Shown piece after piece: positions 1 to 12,873 of a DNA stretch of 64,000 bases. This DNA is from Lineus longissimus (lineage: Eukaryota; Nemertea; Pilidiophora; Heteronemertea; Lineidae), in NCBI RefSeq assembly GCF_910592395.1, contig NC_088312.1:11594001-11658000 (forward strand), written 5' to 3'. Every line of letters starts with the position of its first letter. Within the stretch, counting starts at the first letter, position 1. The notes under the pieces are model-generated. The model had not been told where the DNA came from and did not search any database. It saw nothing but the letters and a program-made list of their open reading frames with translations. A program made the position numbers and the translations under genes.

Positions 1-22
1 AAATAGCCGGGCACCGATCTTC

Positions 23-696
23 CAAAATTAGCGATGGTTTCAAAACAGTCTCCCAGATATGGGGCAATCTCTTCATTATCATAATGGGATTTGGAGGCAT
101 GTTTACAGATTTTACAAGTTCGAGACCGGTCGGACCTAAAATTGCATAGATCCCCTCTATTTGTCGAGTTAGCGCCCATGTAAGATCATGCATTTTCGGA
201 CACTAGAACGAAATCTTCCTGCGGATATCGCAGTTTCGGTGATGATTTAAGGAGAAATTGACTGTTCTTAGAGTTGTATGGGACAGAAATGAGTTCATAC
301 TTCATGAATACATGAATATGTTATGATATTGGCGGGCTTCTAAGTCAAAACAATAACAAACTCAACTGCAATAACAATCTCTACCATGTATCGCGTTCGT
401 AGTGTATTTTAGCGGAGACATTATTTCCGCACTTTGGCCAAGCCAAACGTCTTTTTTATTCGTGGAAGTTAATCTGTTCTGTAAATTTTATTTTACACAG
501 GAAGAATCCATACTAGGTATTGCATTGCAATATTTCATGTCTTTTGGTGTTTTTGTGTACAGGAGCGCACCAGACAGTGAGACGTGGAGATGTGTTCAGT
601 GCTGGTGCTGTCAGTAGACTGAATCTGATTGGCCATAGCGATCAGTAATATGGATCGTGATCACATGATGTGACGTCACCGCGGTATCCTCCTTGG
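23..696. repeat. Segmental direct repeat, copy 1
   Basis: This block matches 46683-47368 in the same orientation with only scattered substitutions and short indels. The match starts at CAAAATTAGCGATGG and stops abruptly after TCCTCCTTGG, with unrelated sequence on both sides of each copy. No long ORF is conserved between the copies, and I saw no terminal inverted repeat or target duplication, so it could be a dispersed repeat family or a segmental duplication. Confidence 0.85.
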
Positions 697-3600
697 ACTG
701 TGCAGAAAGGGCCAAGTGATTTCACAGTACTTTCAAAAACCTAGCCACCCTTAAAATTATGCTTGGCTGTAAGCTGAGGCAAGAGCACCTGTAGCTTTTC
801 TTCATTTCTAAAAGTTGAGGGCCATTCCAGAAAATGTTTGCCTACTTAGTAATAGTACTTAACTGAACCAGGCAACTTGGAAAAACTCTGAAACTCAACA
901 GCAAACAAACAAATATTTCTAAAGATGGCCAGAGCGTCAAATATTCAAATAACTATTAGAATAGAATAAAACACAGATAATCAGAAGCACCCCCATCAAT
1001 TCTTACCTGCTTCTCAAGGCCTAAAAGCGGTGTAAAGGGTCATGCTGATGCATTCCTGTGGATGATGTTCTTTGAAAGTGCAATGATTGAAGGACTAAGC
1101 AAAGCTGGTGTTTCAGTTCACCATAGCTTGGGAATTTAAAAGAAAATCTCTGTTTTGCATCCTAACTGGAAATTGAGTCATGAGAAATCATCCTTCATTG
1201 TCTCAACAGCAAAGGCAAAACACACTGCATCCTTATTTAGAGATTGAAGGCATTATTGGCCATCCGCGGTAATAAAAGGTCTTTATTCAAAACCATTCAT
1301 CAAAACCAGACAGAGGCAAATTGGTGTAAAAAGCAGTGGATTTCTTCATCAACATTATTAATATTCCCCCAATTTTGTAGGGTACATGTGCTTGTATGCA
1401 TTTTGCACTGACCTGCCAGACCAACTTTGACTTTGTATGTCATATTGCCACGACCAAAAAGCAATTGCTGATAGCAGATCCACAGAGCTTTTTAACATAC
1501 CGGTAAAGGCTTTCTCTGGAATCAAATTTTTTCCAAAAGTATTCTTTATCAGTTTACAAGGCTACAATTTCCTTTTAAAAACACTAGTTAGTCTTGCATT
1601 CACTGCACTCACAATTCAGAGGGGCAAAATCTAGCCTACAGCTTGGGTTGCACTAGATTGAATGTAAACTGTACTCAGGAGGACGAGGATGACCCGAGAG
1701 AAAGGTTCAATGAATAATGAAATATTCAGCATGAACTGGAGAAAAGCTGAAGCAATAATGTAGCTTGTGCAAATTAGCCAGCACAACCCTGCCATGCATG
1801 TTCTTCAATTCAAATAGTACAGTACCCACATCTTTTATTGCCAGTCATCATTTTTGAATGTACTTTTTTACCAACTGAATGAATTTGAATATCAAGACGT
1901 GGCTCGCCTTTTTTCAACTACTTTGTAACCTTCGCTACAATCAATACCAGCTGTTTCAAATAAAGCAGGGATGGTCCCAAAAAGCACATTGCATGAACTT
2001 GTAGAATGCATAGTAGTACATCTGATGACTGGTGCCAAAACATGCAAGTACCGTACTGTAGCTGAGCCTGAAGAGAGTATTACTACACTGCACAGAGGCC
2101 AGACATGGAAAATCTATTACAAGTGTTTGAAGGATGAACCATCCCACCCTCTCTCCAGACATGTGAAAGTATCTAGGCCTACTTCGGAGGTGCTTAGATT
2201 ATCCAACTTACTGTCAAACAGACTCGACCAACAAGTTAAAAAATCTGGTATCATCAACTGCATGCCTACATGTTGTTTGGAGTCGAATCTGTTTGTCAGA
2301 CAAAAAAGAGTTTAGAGAGTAAACTGGATTTTTATTTCCATCCCGGATGCGACAATCGATGAAATGTACATAAAAATCACTTAGGTCTCATCTTATACGG
2401 ATTAAAATAGGATACTTGTAGTACATGACTGTCTGCGATTAATTTTGCTGAATTCCAGAAGCTCTTGATTTTCATAATGCACTCACACACAAAGTATGTA
2501 TAGGCTACTACTTCACTTTCCAAATCAGTGGAAATATCTGCCATTTTTATTTCAACGTAAAATTACTTCCACATTTTATGGGTCGGCTACAAGACTTCAG
2601 TATCTCTTGTCCCTCCAATGCAGGTATGAAACAGTTCATGTCGCAACAAGTATGGAAATAAATTACCATCTAAACATCACCAATTTCAAATACTGTCACT
2701 CGCAATATATCCTTGGCCAACAAGTCAATTATCCACGGTACACAAAGAAGGTTACACTTTGCATCTAACATCTTGTATAGTGCAGTTTCAAAGCCATTTT
2801 CTAAATTTAGTGAATAAATTCGAACATCCACCAAGTCCTTGATGCCAGCCAGTTTATTGAGGTTCTGATGAGTCCAACTTCAAAAGGGGTATGCTGTTCG
2901 TAAATACTTGTGGTCCAGTTAAATAGAAATCTACCAATACACAATGCCATAGTGCAGTTATAATGAGTACAAATTTGTTTCAACTTGGTATCCACCGTAT
3001 TTCTGTATCTGTCTACACAATGACAATTGTTGAAATTTATATTTAGTACGTATTTCCGCAATTGAACATTTAAAAATTCAAAAATTTTAACATTGAATTG
3101 AGTTGATCGAATAAATCTTTTCTCACAGGCAATCCTTGCATTGCCATGGTAACATCAATAGCAAATTCAGCTTCACTAACCAAAAGTTTTAACTTAGTTG
3201 AAGTGGCTATTATGACATATGACGAAATTTACTCATTCCATCAAAATCCTGACTATGTGTCGCATGGATATATTGAAAGTGTCAAACATGAAATCAGTGA
3301 ACTGAAAGCACACGGGTAAAATACAGCATGTCATTGAATACAAAATGAGGAAGTTGGCATGGTTTACTTTTGAGTGGTGAATTCAGAGTCGTCCTAGGAG
3401 AGATGGAATATCATAGATCCAGATGCCAGACAAACTTCATCTCCTTGTTTGACATCAATTTTTATGCAAGGTAATGAAACTTTGTAATCAGGAAATGGAT
3501 ATTTTCCTCATCTCGCTGGTGCAAAACACTTTTTATCCCATTTCTGATACCTTGGGAAGGAGACTGGAACATACATGTAGTAAAAAAACCCATCTCTTCA

Positions 3601-4678
3601 AGCCCAAAAATCAGTCTAAATTCACCCTCACAGTTAACCAGACAAACAAACTCAAAAAAGTACTCAAAAAATGTCCTTCAGTATTATGCCAAAAAGATAC
3701 ATTGTTAATCTAAAACTATTTGATTTTATGATAAAATCTTACCAACTGTCCGGGGGGAACTCTGTGCATGATTTCAATAGCATGAACACAGCCAAGTTCA
3801 TTCAAAAACAGATCCGTATCGACTTCAGGAACATACATAAAAAGCCTCACAATTACATTACATGTACTAGCCATTTCTTAGATAATTCCTTTCCTATGTC
3901 AATATGATTATCCATGTTGCCTAATCACCCATTCTAGCTTTGTATCAATTGTAGATATTCTCTTCATCTTATTCTTATCGAAGTGTTTGAGTTCTCGCAC
4001 CTTTTTGGCATCAACTGACAAGAAAAAATTTACAGGCATCCACGATTTTCAACTGCAAATCATCATACTTAAGAAACAAGATTTTCCCAAAAAAAACTAA
4101 TAGGCAATTTTTTCTTTACTGGATAGCTAAACAAGCTGAATGTACTTTCTTCTTATTTCAAAAATCTCCATGAATTTGCTTTGCAATTTCAACTTTTGTC
4201 TGTTTCTTTTTTAGTTAAATGGAGATATGTTGAATCGGGATGAAGACCATCACGTGAGAGAAACAACCCACAACTGAACGGCAAATGACCCAACTTATCT
4301 GTTGGATCATTTAGTCGAGGAAATGCAGTTCTTGGATACCTGTTTGACATGCTGTATCACACCCATTGTATTGGAAGCCTTGGGCGTCATGACAATCAGC
4401 TGAACTTGACGTCTGTGGAAGTCTGTCAGTCTCTGAAAATTCTAGGAAACAGTCTATGAAGCAAAATACAAAACTGCAAATATGCCGTTAAATGTTCAAG
4501 TAAAGATTTTCCACGCTATATTTCTGGACAAATATGACAGCGTTTCAATATCTGTGTATTTGAAGAGTTCAAAATATCATGATGTTCCCCTTTCTCTTTA
4601 AATACCTTCAGACATTCCATCACTGATTCTCACTTCAACCACAACTTCCAATACCTACCTAAACTGAGGTGGAAATTC
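697..4678. other. Non-coding stretch, no gene recognised
   Basis: This is AT-rich sequence with short ORFs only, none with a recognisable domain or a convincing exon structure. The right-hand end lies downstream of the minus-strand coiled-coil gene and probably holds its 3' UTR, and perhaps further 3' exons if the donor-like site near 4694 is used. I see no RNA gene or clear mobile element here. Confidence 0.5.
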
Positions 4679-6355
4679 TTAACTGATCCCTACCTTTCCA
4701 TCAGCTCCTTCTTGTGTTGATCCCCCTGGTGACATGCCACCACCAGGTGAAATTCCGGTACTTTGAATAGGCCCGGATATGGGGACAGGGGGCCCCTGAT
4801 TACTGTCACTTGTCCCAGAACTTCCAGGTGTTCCAGGCATATATTGTCCTGATCCCTGCATTTCAGTGTCCGTATACATAGCACCAGCAGATGTGTCAAT
4901 ACCTGCTTTCGAGTCCTCCTCAGTTTGTGAAACACTTAATGGAAAGAAAGTATCACTGGCAGATGTGGCAGCAACATTGAAACTGTCACTTTGTGCGGAT
5001 GGTTCTTGGAAGGAAGGACTAGAAGGCATTTGAGTAGGTGTTCTTGACTGTGAAACTTGCCGAGGTGAAGTGGCAGTGGGAGATGGCATAGACCACTGTA
5101 GTTTAGTTGGAGTTGTCACGGATGTCACTGGTTGAGAACTTCTTGAAAAGTCAGTGAAACTCTCTGAAGTCATAGCTGAAAGGCGAGACAAGGCACTGTC
5201 CTGGGTGGAGGAATGAAAACGTTTGGTTGGCAAGTCCTGATCCATTGTGTAAGGTCGTTTGCGTTGAGCCTCGGCTGCAGAGATTATGTCTGAGAGGCCG
5301 TAATCTTCTTGTTCAACGGAAAGATCTAAAGTTGGCGGGGAATCTGGAATCTCTATCACAGACTGCACAGCACTGGCAGTTGGTTTCTGAAACAATAAAG
5401 ATAGAAAGAAAATTTAACAAGGAATTGCTACTTTGGAATTCCTCTGAAATGGTCTTTATGTCCGAGAGTAAAGTGAATAGAATTGACATTTGAATCCTTG
5501 ACTGAATTTATAACTTAATATCTTTTTGGCAGCCAACATTTTGATCATCCTATATCATACCATATTTAATTTTTTTTAAACGACAGTACGAAACACTCTA
5601 AATGAGAAGCCGTACAGGCCTGCCCACAAAATTTTAGGTCCACACTTCCTTCCATGCATGTATAACCTACCCATGAATTTGCATACTTACTGATTTTTCT
5701 CTAAGTGTTCTCTTGGTCATTTCATGGGATCTTCGTTCCATTTCGAGGGTTCTTTCATTCAGCTCCAACTGTTCCTTCAGTTCAGCATTTTCTTTCATCA
5801 ACTGATTTTGTAACTTTCTCAACAAATTGTCTTTTATTTGAATTTGTTCCTGTTTTATAGTCAATTCTGATTTTAAGCGTTCTAAGTCTCCCCTGTTGCG
5901 CACAAGTTCTGATTGTCTATCTAAAAGATCACATCTGGCTTTTTCTAAAAGTTCCATGTTGCAGGTCAGGTCTGATTGCACACTTCGTAACATCTGCCCT
6001 TTCACAGAAAGTTCTGATTGTGATTTGCTCAGCAGTCTTTCCTTGGTTCGAATCTCTTCTTGTAATTTTGTTACCTCCTCATTCTCTGCATCCACCATCG
6101 GTTTCATTTCCTCCAACTGTCTTTTACGTACATCAATCTCCCGTTCAGCAATTTCAACAGTATTCTCCTTCACTGTCAGCTCTGCCTGATATTTCGTAAT
6201 AAAGCTAAACAAGTCAGACCAGGCTTTGGTCAGAACAGCTCCTTTGCTGTGCAGCTCCATCTGCATATTTTGGGAGGGGCTGCTCTCTTCTTCTTGGGAC
6301 TCTGACATCGACATTGTACTGTCCTTCATTATCAATACACCATCAATGATTAAAT
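4679..6355 (-). CDS. Coiled-coil protein with Ser/Thr/Pro-rich tail, two exons visible
   Basis: Two minus-strand ORFs join through a consensus intron. Exon A runs 6355-5691, after a TTTTTCAG acceptor, with the first in-frame ATG at 6329. It ends at a TCA|GTAAGT donor. Exon B runs 5386-4679 after a TTTCAG acceptor. Both sides are in phase 0, giving about 448 residues. Residues about 30-213 are a long heptad-rich coiled coil dominated by K, E, L and Q. The exon B part is disordered and rich in S, T, P and Q, and opens with VIEIPDSPP, which resembles a SUMO-interacting motif followed by an SP site, then basic patches that could be nuclear localisation signals. The acceptor before exon A means an upstream exon exists. 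A GAAAG|GTAGGG donor-like site near 4694 means the true C-terminus may lie further left. I do not recognise the family; a nuclear scaffold or adaptor role is only inference. Confidence 0.7.
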
Positions 6356-6508
6356 CTGAAAAACAAAAGTTCGCAAAAAAGTAATACACTGGTTCACAGG
6401 ATCATTGTTGTGATCATATTTGCAATGTTCGTGATGTTTGCAAGACACTTTCATTGTACTTTTATTGAGTTGGTCCATGCCAGTGGCCATTTGCTGTGCC
6501 ACAGTGAG

Positions 6509-6700
6509 ATATGTGATCCGTCACAGCAAAACCATGTCGCGCAGAAGATGAGCCTAAATGACACCAGGAGATAATGGAAGAAATTGATTTGCTCATATTT
6601 CACAAAAGGCTGACAACAGAGAAATGAACAAACAGTCTGTCTCAACCTACCAAGCTCAGAGCGACATGCGCCTGGTTTTGCTGTGACAGGTCACATATAT
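6509..6700. repeat. Short TIR element (MITE-like), about 190 bp
   Basis: The left arm ATATGTGATCCGTCACAGCA recurs inverted at the right end as ATATGTGACCTGTCACAGCA. The similarity extends about 45 bp through GCAAAACCA to a GAGC word. The interior has no coding potential. I could not define a target duplication. It looks like a non-autonomous DNA transposon. Confidence 0.65.
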
Positions 6701-7110
6701 GCACCTTAACACAAAATGTGCCCTCAATTGTGTTTCAGCTATGAGCGGAAGTGCTTTAGCAGGGCTCAGCACCGAGCCTTGCAAAAAAAGGGTGACATAA
6801 ACACCCCAGACGGCCTTAGTTCTTGCTGTACCACAAAAGTTATGATTTTCAGTGGTATTTTCGAAATAAAACTTTTTTGTAGACCATTTTTAAATGGTCA
6901 ATCAATGAAGAAATCGAAGAATCAATGCATTTCAATGTAATGTGACAATGTTCATGATATGAACAACAACATTTGTGACAACCCTGCGCTACCTGCATAA
7001 TAACCTGTCATAGATATTTCAGGAGAAATAGTGAAGCATAAAATGTAGGGGTTGATATTTATACGAGCCAGACTGTACCACCCCGGGTAGCTTTAAAACA
7101 ACCATCTAAA

Positions 7111-7409
7111 ACCTCTTGACTACCGGGCCATTTCAACTGTTCCATACTGGTGCTTTTTTTATATTATTGTGCAGCCACATGCATCTGGCAAACCTCTGTC
7201 TTCGCGGCACCACAGCGCCATCTATACGACTTAGCTCAAGTTGGTGGGTAGCAGACGGCATGCTTGCGTCACCATGGCATACACCCGTAGAGCCGAGCCA
7301 GATCATACCAAACAATACACAGAAAGGTCTATAGCGACCACTCGGTAAACACGTGTACTGTAGGCCCATGATTGCAACCGCTATAGCGGTCGGCAGTAGT
7401 CAAGAGGTT
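7111..7409. repeat. Short TIR element, about 300 bp
   Basis: ACCTCTTGACTAC at 7111 recurs inverted as GTAGTCAAGAGGT ending at 7409. The interior has overlapping ORFs on both strands and a second palindromic pair, CTATAGCG(A/G)CC against CCGCTATAGCGGTCGG. The coding frames are almost certainly by-products of this symmetry. Flanking A/T-rich bases prevent a firm target-duplication call. Confidence 0.5.
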
Positions 7410-7412
7410 AAA

Positions 7413-9591
7413 CAGTAGGCCCTTAGTTTTTTTCTCTTGAGGTCATGTCTAGGGTAAGCTGACCATAAAGATCTACGAGACGTTTTGGGCCTGAAGTGCA
7501 GGCGCAGGTATGTTTACATATTAGCTTAGGCATTCATATAACTTTTCATCCAAGTAGGCCTATGCAAGGCTATAGCCCCCTTTCCCACACAGCATTTTTC
7601 AAGAATAAGCCATGCTGCTCAGTCAGTGCTCACTGCACTCATTGCAGTCACTCAGCGTAGTTCACCAAACACGAGACTCCACACAACAGAAATTTGTCAA
7701 TGAATATTTGAGCCATTAGATTATTGTACAGTGAGTTAATTACCTAATTTCAAGAATTAATCCTTTTAGGCTAAGCATACTATCGATATAGTAACATATA
7801 AAAAGATTTATTGGTCTTTAATTGCCAATTAACTCGCTGTATACGCCTCAAATCCCTGTGCAACGGCGGGAAACAGTGTACTGTACATATATTCAATAGA
7901 GTTCACACAACCATGCACTACACACACACGACACGCCGCACAGACAGTCGCTACGTAATGCACGTTGCCTAAATAAGGTGATCTAAATCATATTTCTACC
8001 AATTAATCGAGTAGGGTAATCAAGCGAAAACTAACCAAATTGAAGCCAAGTTAAAACAGAATGTTTATTCGTAAAAAAAAATTAAAATGCAATTATAATT
8101 GCGTTAGACAATCGAGTCGTAATCGATCGAGACCGAAATCAGTCTCAGCGCCGATAACGGTCAGCTATAATTGGAGCACTAAAAGTGGAGTCGGACCTGA
8201 GACAGATAAATCGTACCGCGTTGATGCCGCGTTTTTGAGATGCGGGCGTTTTACCATGGAGTGGGGCGTGATTCGGTTTGGCACATACGTACGCATGCAT
8301 GAATTGAATTTATTTGAAGGAGAGACGATCGATCTATAGGCCTACCCTAACCCAGGCCACAGTTACACTCCGGACGCAGTGGACCGGTCTCGTTCCTCGC
8401 CCAAGGAGACCAAATCAGGATGACGTAATGGGCTGCCTTGGTAGTCTTAGCCACAGTGGGCCTGCACTTGACCCTATTTTGATAATGACAAGCTCTTTTG
8501 CGACACTGATTCTCGTGGGTGGATAGTTCAATGTTGCTCCATGCAGTTGATGACCTTCAACACTGGTAGATCATCAAGGCCAATGTTTTTTTTGTGGTAT
8601 ATAATGGGATATCTTTACTGTGGATTTTGAGACACCCCCCCCCCTCACTGTACGCACATTTTGGACAAAATGTACAAGGCAAATATACAGGTGTAGGCAT
8701 TTCCCCCCAAAATTCCGAGATCCCCCACTCCCCTTCAGTGCGTACATGCTAAATGGATGGCCCCCCCAACCTGGTTTCCAAGATGGCACCTTCAGTGATC
8801 CCACTCAACCAGAGACAATAGGCCTATACCGCCATTGAATATTCATAGGTTGGAGGTTCCAGGCCTATCAATTAGACGAGTGCATGTTTTTAACTCTCAA
8901 GTACATATTTGGAGAGTATTGAAAAAATATTTGCTGTGGCAAGTCTACAGATATAAAGAAATTATTTGATGAAAAAAATTAATTTTGAATTTCGCTAATT
9001 GGGTAATAGGGGGCGTGTTTAGAGATTTTTCTGCCAGTTGGCTGAAAAGAGTGGAAATATTAATGTCTGTCTAATTTGTCAATTATCAAAAAATTTCCGT
9101 GGTCAACTACCCGTTTACCTTTCACCATTTACTTGCCCGACTGTCCGGAATATCATATAAAAATGTCAGATTCACAACCCCACGCAGTATTTGATGCGTC
9201 GCGGTCAAACATTGACAATTGAACTGCTAAAAGGCTTAAAAAATCAATGGTGGTCTTGCCTCACCACTCTCTTGATAACAGCGGCCGTCTCAGCGCCACC
9301 ACGCGGGGCCTAATGGTATAAGGCCAAGTTGTGAAAGACAAAATAAAATTGTTAGGTGTATGGGTGGGAAATGAAGACACAGAATCAGCAATTGGGAACC
9401 GATTATAAAGAAAGTTCAGAATACTTGCAACCTGTGGTCTGGTGGAGACCTAACCGTTTTCGGAAAAAGCATTGTCCTAAATATTTTGGCCCTGTCTAAG
9501 CTTTGGTATGTTGGGGGCAGTACAGTCACTCTCAGACCAAACCATTGAAAAAATTACATGTATATGGAATTTGGAAAAACAAAAGAGCCCT
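7413..9591. other. Non-coding stretch
   Basis: No gene is recognised. There are short homopolymer runs (poly-C near 8634-8644 and 8761-8768) and small ORFs near 8061-8526 and 8574-8838 that match no family I know and lack splice context. Confidence 0.45.
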
Positions 9592-9962
9592 AATAGCATT
9601 CCGCGAAGATGACGTCACTGCAGCTGCTGCCCTCTATTTCCCCATCGCTGAATTACAGGCAATGTCGGACAAACATGCGGTTTCGTAATGGATTCAGGCT
9701 TTCTGACTGGGGCAGTTAGATTCAATTAGGCACATGTCCGAGTGTTGGAAATACTACATAATTGTTCTGAATATTTCTCTCTCTGACTCTATGGTATCAA
9801 TCATGCTAAAAACAATGCAGGGTCAAAGATAATTGACTTTGAAATAAGCTCAAATGCGTAGAAATAAGTGTCGATGTCCGACTGTCACGTGACTAAATAG
9901 TCATCAATATCTTATGCAAATGACCTTGTGAGCTATAAATAGTAACTTCGCGGAATGCTATT
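9592..9962. repeat. Short TIR element, about 370 bp
   Basis: The 17-bp word AATAGCATTCCGCGAAG at 9592-9608 is repeated as a perfect inverted copy at 9946-9962. The interior is non-coding. The size and perfect TIR suggest a MITE; the target duplication is unclear. Confidence 0.6.
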
Positions 9963-11277
9963 GCAAGAGACAGATGTGTCAAGGAACAATTGCAGGAGGG
10001 TTAAGGGATTATTGATGTGAAAGCCACAGTTGAAGTGTTTGATGTTAAAGTGGTTAGAGATACAATGTACTCCTTTCACATCCTTCTGCTATTTGGGTAA
10101 AAATGGCCAAATTTTTCTTAAATAATTATGACAAGACTTTAAAAGGGATCCATGTTGTTGCGTCTACCATGAAGTATCAGCGAAACCACAATGTACCACC
10201 AAGTAGTACATCGGTTGCTCCAAGATTTAATTGACCTATAATTAGCATGCTAATTAGTGACCTAATTGCATATTTAATGAGGTCCTTTTGTTCCCAAGGT
10301 TATGACCTTGAGTTGAGGAAAAGATGGGGCAAAAACCTTGACCTTGAGAGCTAGAATGATGTTTGTGGAGGTTATCCTTGATAGTTAAGGTAATTAGTGT
10401 GCTGATAAGTGACCTAATTAACAGTGTCCTTGACTTCCAGGGTCTTATTTTTCCAGGGGGGAGGGGGACACTTTCTACTTTTTACACCGGCACGTTCCGA
10501 AACATCGCCGACGCGTGCGATCCATAGAAATGTGTGGTATTGTCCATCAGCAGGGCATAGACAAGCAAAGGTGTGACAAAAGAGGCGTCCGTCGCGTGTC
10601 CTATATCACAGGTGTGCCTTTGTCAGAAGCAGGGGACTGAGTGGTCCTTATAAGATCTTCGATGAAGTAATTGTATTGTTCTATTCTAATCAGAGCGCCA
10701 AACACCCTCGAGCTTTCATAGAAATCCCGAATGAAAGTGGTCATCAATCAGGCATCTGTTTGATATAAACTACATGTATAGCCCAGCAGAGGCCACGTCA
10801 TCTGTTTTTTAAATAAAGTAGGGTTGCCCTCATTAAGCCGTGACCTGGTTTTGAGGACACGCTTATGTCTAAACAAATCAGGGGACGACTCCGTCCCCTC
10901 ATCAGGACGCCTGGTGGCTGCGGCTGGTTGCACCGAAACTTCAGTGAAAGAAATCAAGATGTGTCATTTAAGTACACGCCAGTAAATTGTCAAAATTGCG
11001 CCAAAAAGTTGACATCATGAAAAGTTAGGCATATTTGAAAACATCTGCCTCGGAGATGCCTTTGAGATTTCAAATAAAAAGGCCAAAATGCGATGACCAA
11101 ATCATCAGTTCATCTGATCGAGGGCTGGAGCAGAACGACACGTGTTTGCCGATTTCAAATTCAACAAATTTACCGTGTTCTACCGTTGATCGAAATTGTT
11201 GAAACATCGGGCGATAGTATATGGTCTGTGGGTGCTATTATAGTCATGTTGAACCATGCGGTCATTCATTAGTCAAA
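9963..11277. other. Non-coding stretch with degenerate repeats
   Basis: Around 10220-10440 there are two imperfect copies of a unit containing AGTGACCTAATT and TTGACCTTGAG-like words, spaced about 150-160 bp. I see no coding region. The right-hand end is upstream of the PC4-like ORF and would hold its promoter, but no core promoter element stands out. Confidence 0.4.
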
Positions 11278-11679
11278 ATGATGTCTCAAAGCGTGCATCG
11301 CTGCTGCGTGTCTGTATGGCTGTCTATTGTCTTGGCGCTTTTCATGGTGGAATGTGTTTTGCTTTTTGTATTCGTGTCTTATATGAAGAAAACAAAATGT
11401 CCTGTTGACAGCCTTATATCACAATCCGATTTAAATGTAACGGTATTGTACCCTGATGAAGTCGGGGGTCGTTTACCAAACTTCCCAAACTGTACGATGA
11501 GCGTATCGTTAGGAAATGAGATTTATTTGCACGTTTGCTACTATCAAAATGTGCAGGTGGTAGATATTCGGAAATTCATAGAGCAGAGACCGCAATTTAT
11601 CGGTATTAGGCTTATGAAACAAAATTGGTACGCTCTAAGAGAGAGAATTGATGAAATATCGGAATATCTGCATGATTGA
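11278..11679 (+). CDS. Small membrane-anchored protein with PC4/SUB1-like C-terminal domain
   Basis: This single-exon ORF encodes 133 residues from the ATG at 11278. In-frame ATGs at 11221 and 11281 are alternatives; I chose the one just before the hydrophobic segment. Residues about 9-36 form one long hydrophobic helix, followed by KKTK, so a type II signal anchor is likely. Two N-glycosylation sequons (NVT, NCT) follow, consistent with a lumenal or outside C-terminal part. The last 60 residues fit the PC4 C-terminal domain pattern of SUB1: a beta strand, VVDIRKF, then GIRLMKQNWYALRERIDEI (compare the family pattern of DIREY, GISL, W and LKEQI). PC4 domains normally bind single-stranded DNA in the nucleus, so a membrane anchor is odd. 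The ORF could also be a transposon passenger. The gypsy 3' LTR begins 77 bp past the stop, so any 3' UTR is disrupted. Confidence 0.55.
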   Translation: MMSQSVHRCCVSVWLSIVLALFMVECVLLFVFVSYMKKTKCPVDSLISQSDLNVTVLYPDEVGGRLPNFPNCTMSVSLGNEIYLHVCYYQNVQVVDIRKFIEQRPQFIGIRLMKQNWYALRERIDEISEYLHD

Positions 11680-11756
11680 TGAGGGTCATTGAGACAATAA
11701 TATATTTAGATAAAAGTAACCCCATGTGCAATATATGTCATTTGATGTCAGACGAG

Positions 11757-12507
11757 TGTCACGAATAACCAACTCAACTGAACCCAGAAGGCGAATGAAC
11801 AATCAACTTAAATTCTTTATTAGATGTCAACAATTATTATATACTGTTCTCGGGGTGATTTGGGGAAGAGTCAGCAGCAACGCAGTGGGTGCAGTCCAGG
11901 CGAAATGGAGTTCAGCCAGGCTGGTGCTGATCTTATTCTAACTTAAACGCAACAAGGAAATGATAATGATAATTAATGGCAAAGTGAATCTGCACTACCT
12001 TGGGATCTAGGCTAAGGTCTGGATCAAGTTAACTAAGGTACTAAGTGTGTTTTAAAGGAACTAAAGAGTGAGACGGCCCCTGGCATAAAAGTGACGTGCG
12101 GAATCGTTTGCAGTTCCCGACCGTCTGCCAGTTCAAAGACGCCGCTCTTTTTAACACAGGACACAACGTAAACACAACAGGCACGCGCGCCGCCCAATGA
12201 TGCGAAAGAAAACAAAGTCACGCGACCTGCCGGCAACATTGCCGGAATGATAAAAGATGCGGAGCTAAATCACGCATCAAAGTGAGTCTTACAAGGAATC
12301 GGAACCAAGGATAACTAAAACATAGACGCGGATGGAATATAAAAATGAAATGCTACATAATAACATTTACCAGGTTGGTTGTCAACATATAAAACTATAG
12401 GAAATAGCGGCCGAAGTGAGAGCATGGAAATCCCGGCAAAATACCATGCCCCAATACACATGGAAAACAGTGTACAATCTACACGTGTCAATACTGGTTT
12501 CATTACA
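11757..12507 (-). repeat. Gypsy 3' LTR
   Basis: The plus-strand text starts TGTCACGAATAACC and ends ...TTTCATTACA, giving TG...CA ends in element orientation (TGTAATG ... TGACA). It matches 19010-19777 over nearly its full length. It lies next to a polypurine tract (minus strand AAGGGGGGAG, 12511-12520). Confidence 0.9.
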
Positions 12508-12873
12508 TTACTCCCCCCTTGATAAAATTTGACGACCTCGTCAACAATATCCATATAATTATAACATTAACCAAACAAGCGAAAACTTTGAACAGTTCAG
12601 CTTTAACATTTAAGTCCAGCTTAAAAATTTCTAACAGGTCAGCTTTAAGGAATAAATAGATGGAAAACTCCAAGCACTCTAAATAATCACAGTTAAGCTT
12701 TTGATATAGCCATCCATAAGTTGCAATGTTATATTAGTATGTACAAATTTAAGAAAATTTCCAAGTAGCTCTTGATGTAGCCATCCAATATTATATATAC
12801 AAATTTCAAAAGTTTCAAAGAAGTTCTTGATGCAGCCATCCAATATTATAGGTACAAATCTCAAAGTAAACAT
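12508..12873 (-). repeat. Gypsy 3' untranslated region with polypurine tract and short tandem repeats
   Basis: The polypurine tract AAGGGGGGAG lies at 12520-12511 on the minus strand, three bases from the 3' LTR. Between about 12697 and 12870 there are three imperfect copies of a 60-72 bp unit containing AGCCATCCAATATTATA and TACAAATTTCAAA words. There is no coding sequence. Confidence 0.7.

Noticed and set aside
1956-2315. Overlapping ORFs of 114 and 68 codons on opposite strands
   Set aside because: No domain, no splice context, and composition like the surrounding non-coding DNA.
8574-8838. Pro-rich ORFs on both strands
   Set aside because: They come from poly-C/CCCCC tracts and are symmetrical on both strands; probably repeat-derived.
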